From the NCBI GenBank assembly GCA_948567375.1, contig OX419762.1, positions 12,840,001 to 12,904,000 on the forward strand: a DNA stretch of 64,000 bases, written 5' to 3'. A program made the translations under genes and the position numbers. Source of the stretch: Lunularia cruciata. Lineage: Eukaryota; Streptophyta; Marchantiopsida; Lunulariales; Lunulariaceae. A model generated the notes under the pieces. It saw only the letters and a list, made by a program, of their open reading frames with translations, was not told the DNA's origin and did no database searches. Every line of letters begins with the position of its first letter. Position 1 is the stretch's first letter. Positions 1 to 11,862 of this stretch are shown one piece after another.

Positions 1-163
1 AGATGTTATATATACTACGTCATCTCTAGGTTCATCAATTTGTTTCTTTAGCCTACATTTTGGAGAACATTCCTTTGATGGATGATTCTCATACCCAAGT
101 GGTGGTGAGTACACATCAAGTCCATTCTTGGATGGAACCTGTCATGTTATTGGATGCAACTAA
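1..163 (+). mobile_element. GypB copy A, piece 1 (Ty3/gypsy with PHD finger)
   Basis: This piece aligns by eye with 31158-31312 of GypB copy B; both contain the stretch ending in 'catcaagtccattcttgga'. It is an internal region between the gag/protease part and the reverse transcriptase. The element therefore begins upstream of the window. It stops exactly where a chromovirus LTR starts at 164 and resumes at 5559, as the copy B alignment predicts. Confidence 0.85.
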
Positions 164-530
164 TGTAACAATATGGAGTTTAACAATAGAGTTAGTTAGG
201 ACTAACAAAGTAGAGAATAGGCCAAATTAGCCTAGAATATTCTAGAAGTATCTAGGAAGCTTCTTGGGAAGCTTCCTAATTAGCTTAACTTGCACTCCAA
301 GTAGGTACCTTCTAGAAGGAAGCTTTTAAAAACTTCCAACTAGCTTAGCTTGCAAGCCAAGTAGACAACTTCTAGAAGGAAGCTTCTTGAGAAACTTCTC
401 AAGAGCCTTATATGCTCCCTATAAATACCAAAGTCAAAGCTCATGCTAGGCATTGGGAGTTTTTCTCATTCAAGTGTTCAAATGTGAACTTCCATTCTCC
501 TATTTCTCTCCTTGGTCTTGATCTTTTACA
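164..530 (+). repeat. ChrA copy 1 5' LTR
   Basis: 367 bp, TG...CA, colinear with the LTRs at 6022-6386 and 52068-52475. It contains a TATA box (tataaata, 420-427). The upstream half is rich in GAAGCTTC-type palindromes. A decayed primer binding site (ttggtatt) follows at 531. Confidence 0.9.
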
Positions 531-537
531 TTGGTAT

Positions 538-1112
538 TGAGGACAAGAGAACTCTCCAAGAGAGAAAATGCAAGTTTCACACTCAATACTTGGATGTTCA
601 AAGGAGCACCTTCTCTTTATTATATAGCAAAGATGATCTCCTCAAAGAAAGTTCTACCCTTGGATTAGATATATGGAATGGTGACCTGTCAGGGAGCTCC
701 ATCCTTGGATTAGTTGTTTGGATGGGTCACCAGTCAATCCTTGTCCTTTCTAGTTGGTCAAATAGGTTTGATAGATGGGAATCTTTAAGAAATCTTCCTA
801 TAAGGAGCTCAAAATCACATGGGTGAGGTACCATTGGAAAGCTTGCAACAACAAAAAATCCTAGGGGTGAAGGTAATCTTTCCTCCCTTGAGAGAAAGGA
901 ATCTTTCGATTTTTGAGGCCTAATTCATCAGTTTAAGCCTCCAAAATTAGCTCTAAACTTTTTAGGTTATTTTTGCTTTTGCCCTATTAGTAGAAGTATT
1001 CTTTTAGTGACACCTCTATTTGATCTTCCTAGTACATTGTACACAACATCCTTCTGGATGTTACCAAGCCAATTTTTACCTCCAAATAATATGTCTAACT
1101 ACTTGTTTTACA
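538..1112 (+). repeat. SoloC solo LTR nested in the ChrA copy 1 leader
   Basis: Degenerate member of the SoloC repeat, related to 9917-10672 and 19636-20365 (shared stretches include 'cttctctttattatatag' and the block with 'ctattagtagaagta'). It interrupts ChrA between the primer-site remnant and the leader that resumes near 1118. It has a single copy of the 3'-terminal block of about 155 bp, where two other copies have two. Exact ends are uncertain and I see no clear target-site duplication. Confidence 0.7.
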
Positions 1113-1132
1113 TGTGTAAAAGTAGGAATGGG

Positions 1133-1315
1133 ATGGATGGAATCTATGGACCACCAAATCCATTACCACTAAACCATTGGGATTTTCATGTCCGGGTACT
1201 ACCCAAACATCATTTCATATACTTCATCATCTCACGTTTTGGGCAAAATTTCATGAATGCAATCACCTTATCCGAGGAACCTTTGGTACTTCCAATTGTA
1301 ACTTATGGAGAATGA
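1133..1315 (+). CDS. Conserved small upstream ORF in the ChrA leader (copy 1)
   Basis: About 60 codons from the ATG at 1133, beginning MDGIYGPPNP, with internal NHWDFHV and SRFG motifs and ending near VTYGE. The same short ORF lies between primer site and gag in copies at 6409, 14279, 52499 and 61096, at the same place and with similar protein. I do not recognise a family. It may be a short leader peptide or a remnant of the gag N-terminus. It ends before the first gag-like ATG (1382). Confidence 0.5.
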   Translation: MDGIYGPPNPLPLNHWDFHVRVLPKHHFIYFIISRFGQNFMNAITLSEEPLVLPIVTYGE

Positions 1316-1381
1316 TCGACATGTTGCATCTATTTGTTAGTAAATTAGATAGATTGGAGGTAGTGTAATATAGTAGTACTC

Positions 1382-2300
1382 ATGGCAGCAATGCCTAAGG
1401 TTATCATTGCTATGTAGCAACAAACCGAGCACCTTACTTGATTGTTGGATGAATGAGACCAACAACAACAAGAGCACGTAGAGAGAGCACCAATTCAAGA
1501 AGGAGAAGATTGAATCTAATTTCCAAAATCCAAGGTTTTTGATGGCAAGAATCTTTTAAGCATTGTGGAGAATTTTATATTTGATTGTGAATGTTATTTC
1601 AAGGCTATAAATCTTCAAGCTAAGAAAAAAAATCTCTTGGCTTCAACCCAATTGGACAAAGTAGCAAAGCTATGGTGGCAATTCCAAGTGGAGCAAGTAA
1701 TAAAAGGCAATATTTTACACCAATCTTGACATGGGAAGAATTCAAAGGTGCAATAATTGGACAATTCCAAGCAATAAATACCACACAAGCTGCATAAGAT
1801 AAGTTGGTAAAGTTGAAGCAAATTGGTTCTGTACAAAGCTACATCACGTAATTCTAGAAAACCATTATGCAAATTCCAGAAATAATATATGGTGAAGCTC
1901 TAGATCAATTTGTGAGGGGCTTGAAGTTATGAACCAAACCTGAAGTGATTATGCAAGAACCAAAATACTTGGAAGAAGCCATGCAGCTAGCAAAGCGCTT
2001 TGATTCCTTGGTTGCAACAACATGGTCCTGACCTCAACCTTCACAAAAACAACTAGCACATTACACACGTGTGTAGGAGTCGGCATCAATGGAGATTGAT
2101 GCAATCCAATGGAGACCACTTGGTAAAGTGGATTGGGAAAGATTATGGCAAAATGATGGTTGCTTTTATTGTTGTCGAATTGGGCATTGCATTATTGAAT
2201 ATCCACTCAAGAATGGGAGATCTTGACAAATTGCCCAAATGGAGGTCGTGGAGTAGAATGATAAGGAAAATAAGGAATCCCAATAGGAGATTTTGAGCTA
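1382..2300 (+). pseudogene. gag: ChrA copy 1 gag remnant
   Basis: Remains of a retrotransposon gag (capsid/nucleocapsid) reading frame, colinear with the better preserved gag at 52699-53570. Recognisable pieces are the region 'VENFxFDC...YF' near 1570 and the stretch corresponding to 'QFQVE..' near 1680. Many stops and small indels are present, for example the TAA near 1796. It would have packaged element RNA in cytoplasmic particles and is now non-functional. Confidence 0.75.
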
Positions 2301-5300
2301 CCTATTGTGAACTTGATTAGCTCTAATGGGATTGAAGGCTTGACCTATGCAAGGTTGCTTCACTTGCAAGTATTATATCTGATTGTGGTTGTAGGATTTG
2401 GTTGATTCTTGAAATTTAGAGAATGGTATGTCTATACAATTAGCAAAGGAATTGGGTATTCCTATCAAACTAGTAATTGGAAGTAGATTGATGATGGCGG
2501 ATGGTAGAAAAGGTTTTGCATTCCGTATTTTGCATCTTGTTACCTTCAAGGTTGGGAAGGAGTATTTGGGATGTATGAGGTTTGTAGTGGCACTTCTACA
2601 CTATGATGTCATTTTAGGACTACCTTGGCTTGAATATCATAAGGTTCAATTTGATTGGACCCTATGACAAATTCAATTACAACACCAAGGTATCAATTTC
2701 CAATTAGGTTGTTTGGCACCTTTGAGTAAAACACCTAAAAATAGTTAGTCCCAAGATGGGAAGTTTGTAAAGAGAAATGCCATAAAGCAAGCTTTGAAGG
2801 AAGAGAAGTCCCAAGATGAGAATTCTGTCAAGAAGGCAACTATAAAGCACGCCTTGAAGGAAGATAAGTCCCTAGATGGGAAGTTTGTCAATGAAGCAAC
2901 TATAGAGCAAGCTTTGGAGGAAGATAAATTTGTTTTTAGGGTGTGGATCAAGCCAATTTCACAAGGAGAATTTAAGGAGAGTTAGGAGCCTCTTTGAGCA
3001 ATGGTTGATCAAATAGTTCAGGAGTTTGTAGACTTGTTTTTGGATGATTTTCCAAAGGGATTACCCTTTGATTGTGGTATGCCCTTCAAGATTGAGTTAT
3101 AACCATGGAGTACTTTGGTGAGGAGACCAATCTATTGGCTCTCACGAAAAGAGTTTGAGGAGTTGCAAACAACACTTACTAAGTTATTGAAGAAGGATTT
3201 CATATGATATAATACATCTCCTTGGGGAGCACTATTTATTCCAAAGAAAGATGGAGGACTTTGTTTCTATATTGATAACTATGGGCTCAATAAACATATA
3301 GTGAAGAATACATACCCCTTGCCTCAAATTGATGACTTTATTGATCAATTGAGTGGAACATGATAATTCTCCAAGCTAGACCTTTGCAATGGCTATTGGC
3401 AAATCCCTATTGACAAAGAGGATGTGCAAAAGACTTCCTTTCACACAAGGTATGGACATTTTGGGTGGAGAGTTTTGCCTTTTGGGCTCATTAATGCTCT
3501 ATCAATCTTCATGGATCGGATGCATTGGATGTTGGATAAATTGTTAGGTTGCTACATGGTGGTGTTCTTGGATGATCTCTTAATCTATAGCAAGATAGAG
3601 ACATACCATGTGAATCACATGCAAGAAATCCTATGACAACTATGATAGTGGAAGTTTTACTACAAGAAGTCAAAGTGTGCCTTTTGACAAAAGGAAGTTA
3701 CCTTCTTGGGTCACAAGATCTCATTAGAGGGGATCAAGATGGAAGAGGAGAAAATCAAGGCCATCATTGATTGGCCTACTCCAAAGGATGTTACTAAAGT
3801 ACGGGCATTTAATGGATTAGTTAGTTTTTATCAACGGTTCATCCACTACTATGCTCATGTAGCCGCACCAGTGAACAATCTCTTGGGGAAGAACTCAAAC
3901 TTTCAATGGACCAACAAGCACAAAGAAGCATTCCAAAAGCTAAAACACATGGTGTCTTCAAGACCAATTCTTCAACCATATGATCCTCAACTACCATGTG
4001 TGGTGGATTTTGATGCTTCTAACTTTACAATTGGAGTTGTGTTGCAATAAGAATTCACAAATAGATTACATCCCATTGCCTTTGTGTCTCATTGACTAAA
4101 CACAAAAAAAAGGAATCACTCTACTTGAGATCAAGAACAACTAGTGATGGTATAAGCTACTAAGGTATAGAGGCATCATCTCTTAGGGAAAAAAGTGGTC
4201 ATGCAAACTAATCACAAGCCCTTGTTGCAGACATTACATTTGGAATACATGAAGAGTTGACATCATTGATTGGAGGAACAACTATAGTTTTTTGACATCA
4301 AACTTGAGTATAAACTTGGTTGGTTCCATGTCAATCTTGATGCCCTATCACGACAACCTAATTTGAAGTCTCTTCTTCTCATCACAATAGCAATCAGTAG
4401 ACTCCAAGGTCCAAATCAAGTTTAGGACAGCTCTACTACAAGGTTCATTCTTTCAAATAGTACAAGGTCATCTTGCAACCACAAACAAAGGGTAAAACAC
4501 CTTCTCTTTCAAGGAAGACCTTCTATATTATGAGGACCAAATCTATATTCCAACCAAGGGTGATCTCCAACTTGTACGCCTCCAAGAAGCCCATGACTTA
4601 CCAATTATTTTTCAAATGGGTGTGGACAAGACCTTTGGTGCACTCCAACTCCAATGGTGGTGGCCCAATATGACATGAGATGCCCAAAGTTTGTCCAATT
4701 GTGTGAGAGATGCTAACTCAATAAGGCCAACATTTAGAAACCGAGTGGACTCCTTCAACCACTCCCCATTCCATCTACTCAATGGGAACTTGGTGAGCTT
4801 GGATCTCATCACATCCTTACCCAAGACAAAGCAAGGACACACAACAATTGTGGTGTTTATGGATAAGCTTAGTAAGCAAATCCTTTTTGCACCAACCTTT
4901 GATACCATGGATGCTTCCAACCTTAGCATAGATCTACTTTGATAATTTTTTCAAGCATCATGGGATGTCACATGTACTCATCTTTGACCGTGATCCTTGA
5001 TTCACTAGAAAGTTTTGGCAAGCACTCTTCTAGATACTTGGCACCAAGCTTGCTTTGTCCATGGCTTATCATCCTCAAACAAATAGACAAATTGAACATA
5101 AAATTTCACATTGGAGAATATCCTTCATGCCTTAGTCAACATTCACCATACTTATTGGCATGGATTCTTGCATTTATAGAGTTTGCATACGATAATTCAA
5201 AACAAGCAAGCACTAGATTCTCTTCTTTTTTCCTCAATTTTGGCCAAGATCCACTTGTTCTAGATTCACTTCTTGCTCCTCCTTCCATCTCATGTCCCTC

Positions 5301-5353
5301 ATACTTCCACCTTCTTGACCATCATATGTCAATCCCTCCAACAAGCCAAATCT
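2301..5353 (+). pseudogene. pol: ChrA copy 1 pol remnant (PR, RT, RNase H, IN)
   Basis: Degenerate pol read in pieces. The protease-like segment is at 2428-2667 (MADGRKG, ILGLPWLE). A linker of three 20-codon repeats lies at 2749-2928. Reverse transcriptase runs about 3040-3640, with VFLDDLLIYSK carrying the catalytic DD pair. The RT thumb and start of RNase H lie at 3706-4050 (VVDFDASNF), the rest of RNase H at about 4110-4380, and integrase at about 4600-5350. Nonsense codons and frameshifts are frequent. The integrase C-terminus and chromodomain are lost to the deletion at about 5354. Confidence 0.85.
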
Positions 5354-5558
5354 CTTGAGAAGCTTCTCGGTTAACTTGGCTTGCACTCCAAGAAAGTGGT
5401 TCAAGGAAGCTTCTTGAGAAGCTTCTCAAGAGCCTTGTATGCTCCCTATAAATACCAAAGCCAAAGCTCATGCTAAGCATTGGGAGTTTTTCCTCATTCA
5501 AGTGTCCCAATGTGAACTTCCATTCTCCTATTTCCTTCCTTGGTCTCAATCTTTTACA
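5354..5558 (+). repeat. ChrA copy 1 3' LTR, truncated
   Basis: Only the second half of the LTR remains. It includes the TATA region (ctataaatac near 5447-5457) and the TTTTACA end at 5558. The left edge is a deletion junction fusing integrase sequence to mid-LTR. Confidence 0.85.
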
Positions 5559-6021
5559 ACTAGAGTGGGATCACATGTTCATCTAACTAACATCTTTGTC
5601 ATTGGTGGATGAACCTCTTACTTAGAAAGGTTCTACATCATGCTTATGATGGGATCCAACAACTAGACCACCTTACTATTGATGACATTTTGGATATTGA
5701 GCACTAGTCTTAGATGGTGGTAGTGGTTGATAGGTCACCTATGGTGATAGTAAACCTTGTTGGACAACCTAAAGTTGCTTTACCTACACTTATGAGTTTC
5801 CCAAGCTCCCATTCTTTTAGAGAAGGAGGTCTTGGACTTGTTTGCGACTTATAGTTATAGCAATTGGTGGAGTCTAACAATGATGAGAGAGAGCAAGCGA
5901 TGGGTTTTCATACTAATATTACTGTTTTTACAGTAGTGTAAGAGGCATCTAGGTGTTAGGTTTTAGGTCAAGCTATAGACTTGAATTATTTGACTTGGAT
6001 TTTGAGCCTTGGTTTGGCAAA
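5559..6021 (+). mobile_element. GypB copy A, piece 2
   Basis: Colinear with 31317-31797 of copy B ('tagagtgggatcac', 'ttatgagtttccca', 'ttgagccttggtttggcaaa'). It continues directly from piece 1 once ChrA copy 1 is removed. It contains a short (GA)n tract near 5893 that is longer in copy B. It carries an internal, heavily mutated coding stretch with no recognisable domain. Confidence 0.85.
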
Positions 6022-6386
6022 TGTAACAATATGGAGTTTAGCGATGTAGTTAGTAAGGCTAACAAAGTAGAGAATAAGCCAAATCAGCCTAAAATATCCC
6101 ATAAGCATCTAGGAAGCTTCTTGGGAAGCTTCCCAACTAGTTAACTTATGCTCCAAGTAGGTAGCTTCTAGAAGGAAGCTTTTAGAAGCTTCTAACTAGC
6201 TTAGCTTGCACGCCGAGTAGACAACTTCTAGAAGGAAGCTTCTTGAGAAGCTTCTCAAGGGCCTTGTATGCTACCTATAAATACCAAAGCCAAAGTCATG
6301 CTAGGTATTTGGAGTTTTCCCTCATTCAAGTATCCCAATGTGAGTTTCCATTCTTCTATTTCTCTCCTTGGTCTTGGTCTTTTACA
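6022..6386 (+). repeat. ChrA copy 2 5' LTR
   Basis: 365 bp, TGTAACA...TTTTACA. TATA box tataaata at 6276-6283. GAAGCTTC palindromes and TTCnnGAA modules occur in the upstream half. Confidence 0.93.
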
Positions 6387-6387
6387 T

Positions 6388-6399
6388 TGGTATCAGAAC
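6388..6399 (+). other. ChrA copy 2 primer binding site
   Basis: tggtatcagaac lies one base after the 5' LTR. It differs by one base from tggtatcagagc, the usual plant site complementary to the 3' end of initiator methionine tRNA. This fixes the element's orientation and LTR boundary. Confidence 0.9.
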
Positions 6400-6408
6400 A
6401 GGAATGAG

Positions 6409-6600
6409 ATGGATGGAATTTATGGACCACCAAATCCACTTCTGCCAAACCATTGGGATTTTCATGTCCAGATATTATCCAAGCATTGTTTCACACAATT
6501 CATCACCTCACGCTTTGGGCAAGATTTTCTACATATGATCATCGTGTCTAAGGAACCCTTGATACTTTTGGTTGTAACTTATGGAGAACAGTGGACATGA
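6409..6600 (+). CDS. Conserved small upstream ORF in the ChrA leader (copy 2)
   Basis: 64 codons from the ATG just after the primer site to the TGA at 6598. It starts MDGIYGPPNP and ends VTYGEQWT. It lies in the same frame as, but separate from, the gag start at 6658. The matching ORF is present in four other copies. Function unknown. Confidence 0.55.
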   Translation: MDGIYGPPNPLLPNHWDFHVQILSKHCFTQFITSRFGQDFLHMIIVSKEPLILLVVTYGEQWT

Positions 6601-6657
6601 TGAATCTATGTGTTAATCAATTAGATAAAGTGAGAGTAATGGGATAGAGTAGTAGCT

Positions 6658-7575
6658 ATGGCGGCAATACTAGACGTCATCCTTGCAATGCAATAACAAA
6701 TCAAGCACCTGACTTGATTGTTGGATGAATGAGATCAACAACAATGAGAACATATAGAGAGAGCGTCAATTTGAGATGGAGAAGATCACATTTGATTTCC
6801 AAAACCCAAGGTGTTTGAAGGTAAGAATCTTCCAAGCACAGTGGAGAATTTTTGTGTTTGATTGTGAACATTACATTGAAGCCACCAATCTTCAAGATGA
6901 ACAGAAACAAATTCTCTTGGCCTCTAGCCAATTAGATGGTATGGCAAAACTTTGGTAGCAATTTCAAGTGGAGCGAGCTAAACGACAAATTGTTGTACCA
7001 ATTTTGACATGGGCAGAGTTCAAGGATGCAATATTGGGTTGCTTTCAAACTATAAATGCCACCCGTGCCGCACAAGATAAATTGGTAGAGTTGAAGCAAG
7101 TTGGCTTAGGAAGGAGCTACACCACACAATTTCAGAACATCATCATGCAGATTCTATTTATACAAGAAGGTGAAGTTCTAGATCGATTTGTGAGGGGATT
7201 GAAGTCACAAATCAAATTGGAGGTGATCATACGGGAACCACAAAATTTAGAAGAAGCTATGCAATTGGCTAAGCACTTTGATTCCTTGGTCACACAAACT
7301 TGGTCTCGCCCTTGACCTACACAAGGCCTACCAGTACACTATGCATGGGTGGAAGAACCAACACCTATGGAGATTGATGCTATCCAACGGAGACCACTTG
7401 GTACAATGGATAGAGAAGAATTGCAACAAAATGGAGGTTGTTTTTATTGTTGCCAAGTTGGACATCACATTGCTTAATCCTCACTTAGTAATGGACAACC
7501 TTGACAAGTTGCCCAGATGGAGATTGTGGAACAAAATGATCAGGAAAATGAGGAATCCCAATAGGAGATTTTGAG
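6658..7575 (+). pseudogene. gag: ChrA copy 2 gag remnant
   Basis: Gag begins at ATG 6658 (atggcggca) and shows the retrotransposon-gag core. An open segment at 6968-7315 contains LTWAEFKDAIL, RFVRGLKSQ and EEAMQLAKHFDSL. A degenerate CCHC zinc knuckle follows (about 7430-7475, FYCCQVGH-like, in another frame). Early stops include the TAA near 6692. Gag ends in a shared TAG near 7560, and pol follows in a different frame. Non-functional. Confidence 0.8.
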
Positions 7576-10500
7576 CCGCCTATTGGGAGCTTGATTAGTT
7601 CCAATCGGATTGAAAGTTCAACTTATGCAAGTTTGCTTCACTTGCAAGGTACAATATCTAATCGGGGTTGTAGAATTTTGGTTGATTTTGGAAGTTGAGA
7701 GAACTACATGTCTATGCAAGTAGCAAAGGAATTAGGTATTCCTATCAAGCTAGTGTTTGGAAGTAGTTTGATGATGGCGGATGGCAGAAAGGGTTTTGCA
7801 TTCCGCACCTCACATCCTGTTACCTTCAAGATTAGGAAGGAGTATTTGGAGTGTATGAGGTTTGTAGCGGCACCTACACTATGATTTCATTTTGGGTCTA
7901 CCTTGGCTTGAACATCATAAGGTTCAATTCAATTGGACCCTACGACAAATTCAAGTACAACACCAAGGTAAGAATTTCCTAGTAGGTTGTTTAGCACCTC
8001 TAAGTAAGACACCTAAGAATAGTCAATCCCAAGATGTGAAGTTTGTCAAGAAGGTAACCATAGAGCAAATTTGGAAGGGAGATGAGTCCCAAGATGGGAA
8101 GTTTGCCAGGAAGGCAACCATGGAGCAAGCTTGGAAGAGAGATGAGTCCTTAGAAGAGAAGTTTGTTAGTAAAGCAGCCATAGAGCAAGCTTTGGAGGAA
8201 GATAAGTCTGTATTTGCGGTGTGGATCAAGCCAATTGCACAAGAATAATCCAAGGAAGGCCAAGAGCCTCATCAAGCAATGGTTGATTAGATAGTTCAAG
8301 AGTTTATGGAAGTGTTTCTGGATGATCTGTCAAAGGAATTACCTCCAATCGAGGTATGCCCTTCAAGATTGAGTTATTACCAAAGAGTACTCTAGTGAGT
8401 AGACCGATCTATTGGCTCTCACCAAAGGATTTGGAGGAGTTGCAAACAACACTTACAGAGTTGTTGGAGAAGGATTTTATACGACATAGTACCTCTCCTT
8501 GGGGAGCACTGATACTATTTGTTCCAAAGAAGGATGGAGGACTTTGTTTTTGTACTGATTATCATGGGCTCAATAAGCAAACCATGAAGAATGCATATCC
8601 CTTGCCTCAGATTGATGACTTGCTTGATCAACTAACTCGAACACGCTACTTTTCCAAGCTAAATCTTTGTAGTAGCTATTGGCAAATTCCTATTGAGAGG
8701 GAGGATGTGCAAAAGATTGCCTTTTGCACAAGGTATGGGCATTCCAAGTGGAGAGTTCTACCTTTCAAACTCACTAATGCTCTAGCAGTCTTCATGGATC
8801 AGATGCATCGGGTGTTGGAGGGACTATTGGATCAGTCCGTAGTGGTGTTCTTGAATATCTTAATCTATAACAAGACAAAGGTAGAACACATGAATCATGT
8901 GTGAGAAGTCCTAAGACGACTACAACAATGTAAATTTTATTGCAAGAAGTCAAAGTGTACCTTTTGGCAGAAGAAGGTTACCTTCTTGGGTCATAAGATC
9001 TTATTAGAGGGAATCAAGATGGAAGAACAGAAGATCAAGGCCATTACTAATTAGCCTACCCCAAAGGATGCTACAAAAGTACGAGCATTCAATGGATTGG
9101 CCAGTTTGTACCGACGGTTCATCCACTATTATGCTCATGTGGCTACACCATTAACTAACCTCTTGGGAAAGAACTCGAGTTTCCAATGGACCACCAAGCA
9201 TGAAGAAGTATTCTAGAAGTTAAAGCATATGGTGTCTTCAAGACCCATTCTTCAACCATATGATCCTCAACTACCTTGTGTGGTTGATTTGGATGCTTCT
9301 AACTTTGCAATTGGAGTTGTGTTGCAACAGGAATTCCCAAATGGACTACATCCCATTGCCTTTGTGTCTCACCAACTAAATATAGCTGAAAGAAATTACT
9401 CTGCTTGAGATCAGGAACAACTTACAATGGTATATGTCACCAAGGTATGGAGGCATTACCTCTTGGAGAAACAAGTGGTCATGCGAACTAATCATAAGCC
9501 ATTGTTGCAGACCTTACACTTGGAACACATGAAGAGTCAACATCATCAATGGGAAGAGCAACTCCAATTGTTTGATAACAAACTTGAGTACAAACCAGGT
9601 CGGTTCTATGTCATCCTTGATGCTCTATCACAATGACCTAATTTGAAGTCTCTTCCTCTCATCACGGCGGCAATTACAATAGTGTCAATTGACCCCAAGG
9701 TCCATAATGAGTTCTAGTCAACTCTACAACAAGATCCCTTCTTCCAAATGGTACATGGTCGTCTGACAACATGCAACAAGGAGTACAACACCTTCTTCTT
9801 CAAGGAAGGCCTTCTATTCCATGCGAACCGGATCTATGTTCCAACCAAAGATTATCTTCGACTTGTGCGCCTTCAAGCAGCCCATGATTTACCAATAGCT
9901 GGTCACGTGGGGGTGGTGTAATACTCCAAGGATAGGAGACCTGAAGAGAAACACTCCATGAGATACACACACTTTCACACTCAAACTCTGATGCCCCAAA
10001 GGAACAACTTCTCTTTATTATATAGGCAAAGCGGATCTCCTCCAATGAAGCTCCACCATAGGATTAGGTACATAGATAGGTGACATGTCAGCAAGCTCCA
10101 CCCTTGGATTCCTTACTTGGATGGGTGACATGCCGGTCCTAGTCCTATCTGGTTGGTCAAACAAGCTTTGATCAAAGGGAATCTTTTAGGGAATCTTCTT
10201 ATAAGAATCTCAGAATCACACAAGTGAGGTACCGTTGGAAAGCTCTTGACAAGACAAAGCAGGAGGGAGGGGAGGCAAGCCTTCTCTCTATTGGGAGGGG
10301 GGTTCCACACATTTTCAAGGCCTAATTCATCCGTTTAGGCCTTTGAAATTGCCTTCAAAGATTTTAGGCATATTTTGGTTCCAACTCTACTAGTAGAAGT
10401 CCCCTTTTGGTGATACCTCTTTCTGATCTATTTAGTCCATCTTGTGTAACCTCCTTCCAGATGTTACCAACCCAATTCTCACCTTCAAATCATATGTCTA

Positions 10501-11452
10501 ACTATTGGTTCTAAGGTTTTCAAATCTATTTTGGTTTTTTGCCCTATTGGTAGAAGTACCCTTTTGGTGATACTTCTATCTGATCTATTTTGACCATCAT
10601 GTATAACATCATTCCAGATGCTACCAAACCAAATTTCACATCTAGATCATATGGCTAGCTCTTGGTATTATAGGTGGATAAGACCTTGGGTACCCTCCAA
10701 CACCAATGGTGGTGGCCCAACATGACGCAAGATGTTGTGGAATTTGTCCAATCGGGTGAGAGTTATCAATGCAACAAGGCCAATAACCAGAAGCCAAGTG
10801 GACTCCTTCAACCACTTCCCATTCCAACTACTTGTTGGGAACATGTGAGCTTAGATCTCATCACCTCCTTGCCCAGGACACAACAAGGTCACACAACAAT
10901 TGAGGTGTTTGTGGATAAGCTTAGTAAACAAATCCATTTGGCACCAACAGTTGATATTGTGGATGCTCCAACCTTGGGGCAACTCTACTTCAATAATATA
11001 TTCAAACATCATGGGATGCCACGTGTACTCATCTCCAACCGTGATCCTTGCTTCACTAGAAAGTTTTGGCAAGCCCTCTTCTAGATACTTGGCACCAAGC
11101 TTGCTTTGTCCACAGCCTATCATCCTCAAACTGATGGAAAAACTAAATGTGCAAATTGCACCTTGGAAGATATGCTTTGTGCCTTCATCAATGTTCACTA
11201 TACCAATTGGGATGAATGTCTTGCAGTTGTGGAGTTTGCATACAACAAATCTAAACAGGCAATCATCGGATTTTCTCCTTTCTTCTTCAAGGACACCATC
11301 AACATACCGAGGACAAGGTCCTTTGGAAAGGGTATCCCCTTCATAATACCACATGGGAACCTCTTTCTCACCTCCAAAATGCACAAACAGCCATCCTAGA
11401 GTTTGAAGCTTCAATAGCAACGAGAATATCACCAACTAGCGGTGGGCAAATA
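7576..11452 (+). pseudogene. pol: ChrA copy 2 pol remnant
   Basis: Order: protease (about 7600-7920; GSSLMMADGRKG, active-site region DFGS instead of DSGS); three 20-codon linker repeats (8027-8206); reverse transcriptase (about 8280-8930; LFVPKKDGGL, the second catalytic motif VVFLNILIYN has lost its DD); RNase H (about 9280-9640; VDLDASNF, ending near LDALSQ); integrase zinc-binding part split by a SoloC LTR at 9917-10672; integrase core (10840-11270; SLDLITSLP, then STAYHPQTDGKT with the glutamate replaced); chromodomain tail only (about 11290-11400). Many stops and indels are present. Confidence 0.88.
9917..10672 (+). repeat. SoloC solo LTR with perfect target-site duplication
   Basis: 756 bp starting TGTAATACTCCAAG and ending CTTGGTATTATA, so the termini are nearly inverted copies of each other. 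It is flanked by ggtgg on both sides (9912-9916 and 10673-10677). Removing it restores the ChrA integrase sequence seen at 55910-55930. TG start, CA-like end and a 5-bp duplication fit an LTR left by recombination. No coding potential. The last 310 bp are two tandem copies of a block of about 155 bp (about 10358-10514 and 10515-10672). Confidence 0.85.
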
Positions 11453-11862
11453 TGTAACAATATGGAGTTTAACAACGTAGTTAGAAAGGCTAGCAAAGTA
11501 GAGAATAAGCCAAATTAGCCTAGAATATTCCAAAAGCATCTAGGAAGCTTCTTGGGAAGCTTCCCAACTAGTTAACTTGCGCTCCAAGCAAGTAGCTTCT
11601 AGAAGCTTCTAACTAGCTTAGCTTGCACGTCAAGTAGGCAGCTTCTAGAAGAAAGCTTCTTGAGAAGCTTCCTAGTTAACTTGGCTTGCATGCTAAGAAA
11701 GCGGCTCAAGGAAGCTTCTTGAGAAGCTTCTCAAGGGCCTTGTATGCTACCTATAAATACCAAAGCCAAAGTCATGTTAGGTATTCAAAGTTTTCCCTCA
11801 TTCAAGTGTTCCAATGTGAGTTTCCATTCTCCTATTTCTCTCCTCGGTCTTGGTCTTTTACA
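11453..11862 (+). repeat. ChrA copy 2 3' LTR
   Basis: 410 bp, TGTAACA...TTTTACA, preceded by a purine-rich tract (agcggtgggcaaata). It contains the canonical heat-shock-element trimer TTCtaGAAgcTTC at 11597-11609. TATA box near 11752. Target-site duplication gcaaa follows. Confidence 0.93.

Larger units (their letters stand above)
164..5558 (+). mobile_element. ChrA copy 1: chromovirus, truncated at its 3' end
   Basis: Ty3/gypsy chromovirus inserted into GypB copy A. It starts with TGTAACA at 164 and ends with TTTTACA at 5558. The flanks are actaa (159-163) and actag (5559-5563), a 4-of-5 target-site duplication. Order: 5' LTR, decayed primer site, nested SoloC LTR, small upstream ORF, gag, protease, RT, RNase H, integrase. 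At about 5354 the integrase region jumps straight into the middle of the 3' LTR, so the chromodomain and the first half of the 3' LTR are deleted. Confidence 0.9.
6022..11862 (+). mobile_element. ChrA copy 2: full-span chromovirus with internal deletion
   Basis: Complete from LTR to LTR, inserted in GypB copy A with a perfect 5-bp target-site duplication gcaaa (6017-6021 and 11863-11867). LTRs are 6022-6386 and 11453-11862. The primer site is intact apart from one base. A SoloC LTR (9917-10672) sits in the integrase region. The segment between the integrase core and the end of the chromodomain is deleted near 11290. It belongs with copies 1 and 5 (three linker repeats, LTR type). Confidence 0.95.

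Noticed and set aside
7530-7562. Slippery heptamer for -1 frameshifting at the gag-pol junction
   Set aside because: No N NNW WWH type heptamer lies in the required overlap window in the copies seen.
10851-11435. Minus-strand frame of 194 codons in ChrA copy 2
   Set aside because: It lies opposite the integrase core and has a counterpart at the same place in other ChrA copies, so it is a shadow of the pol frame.
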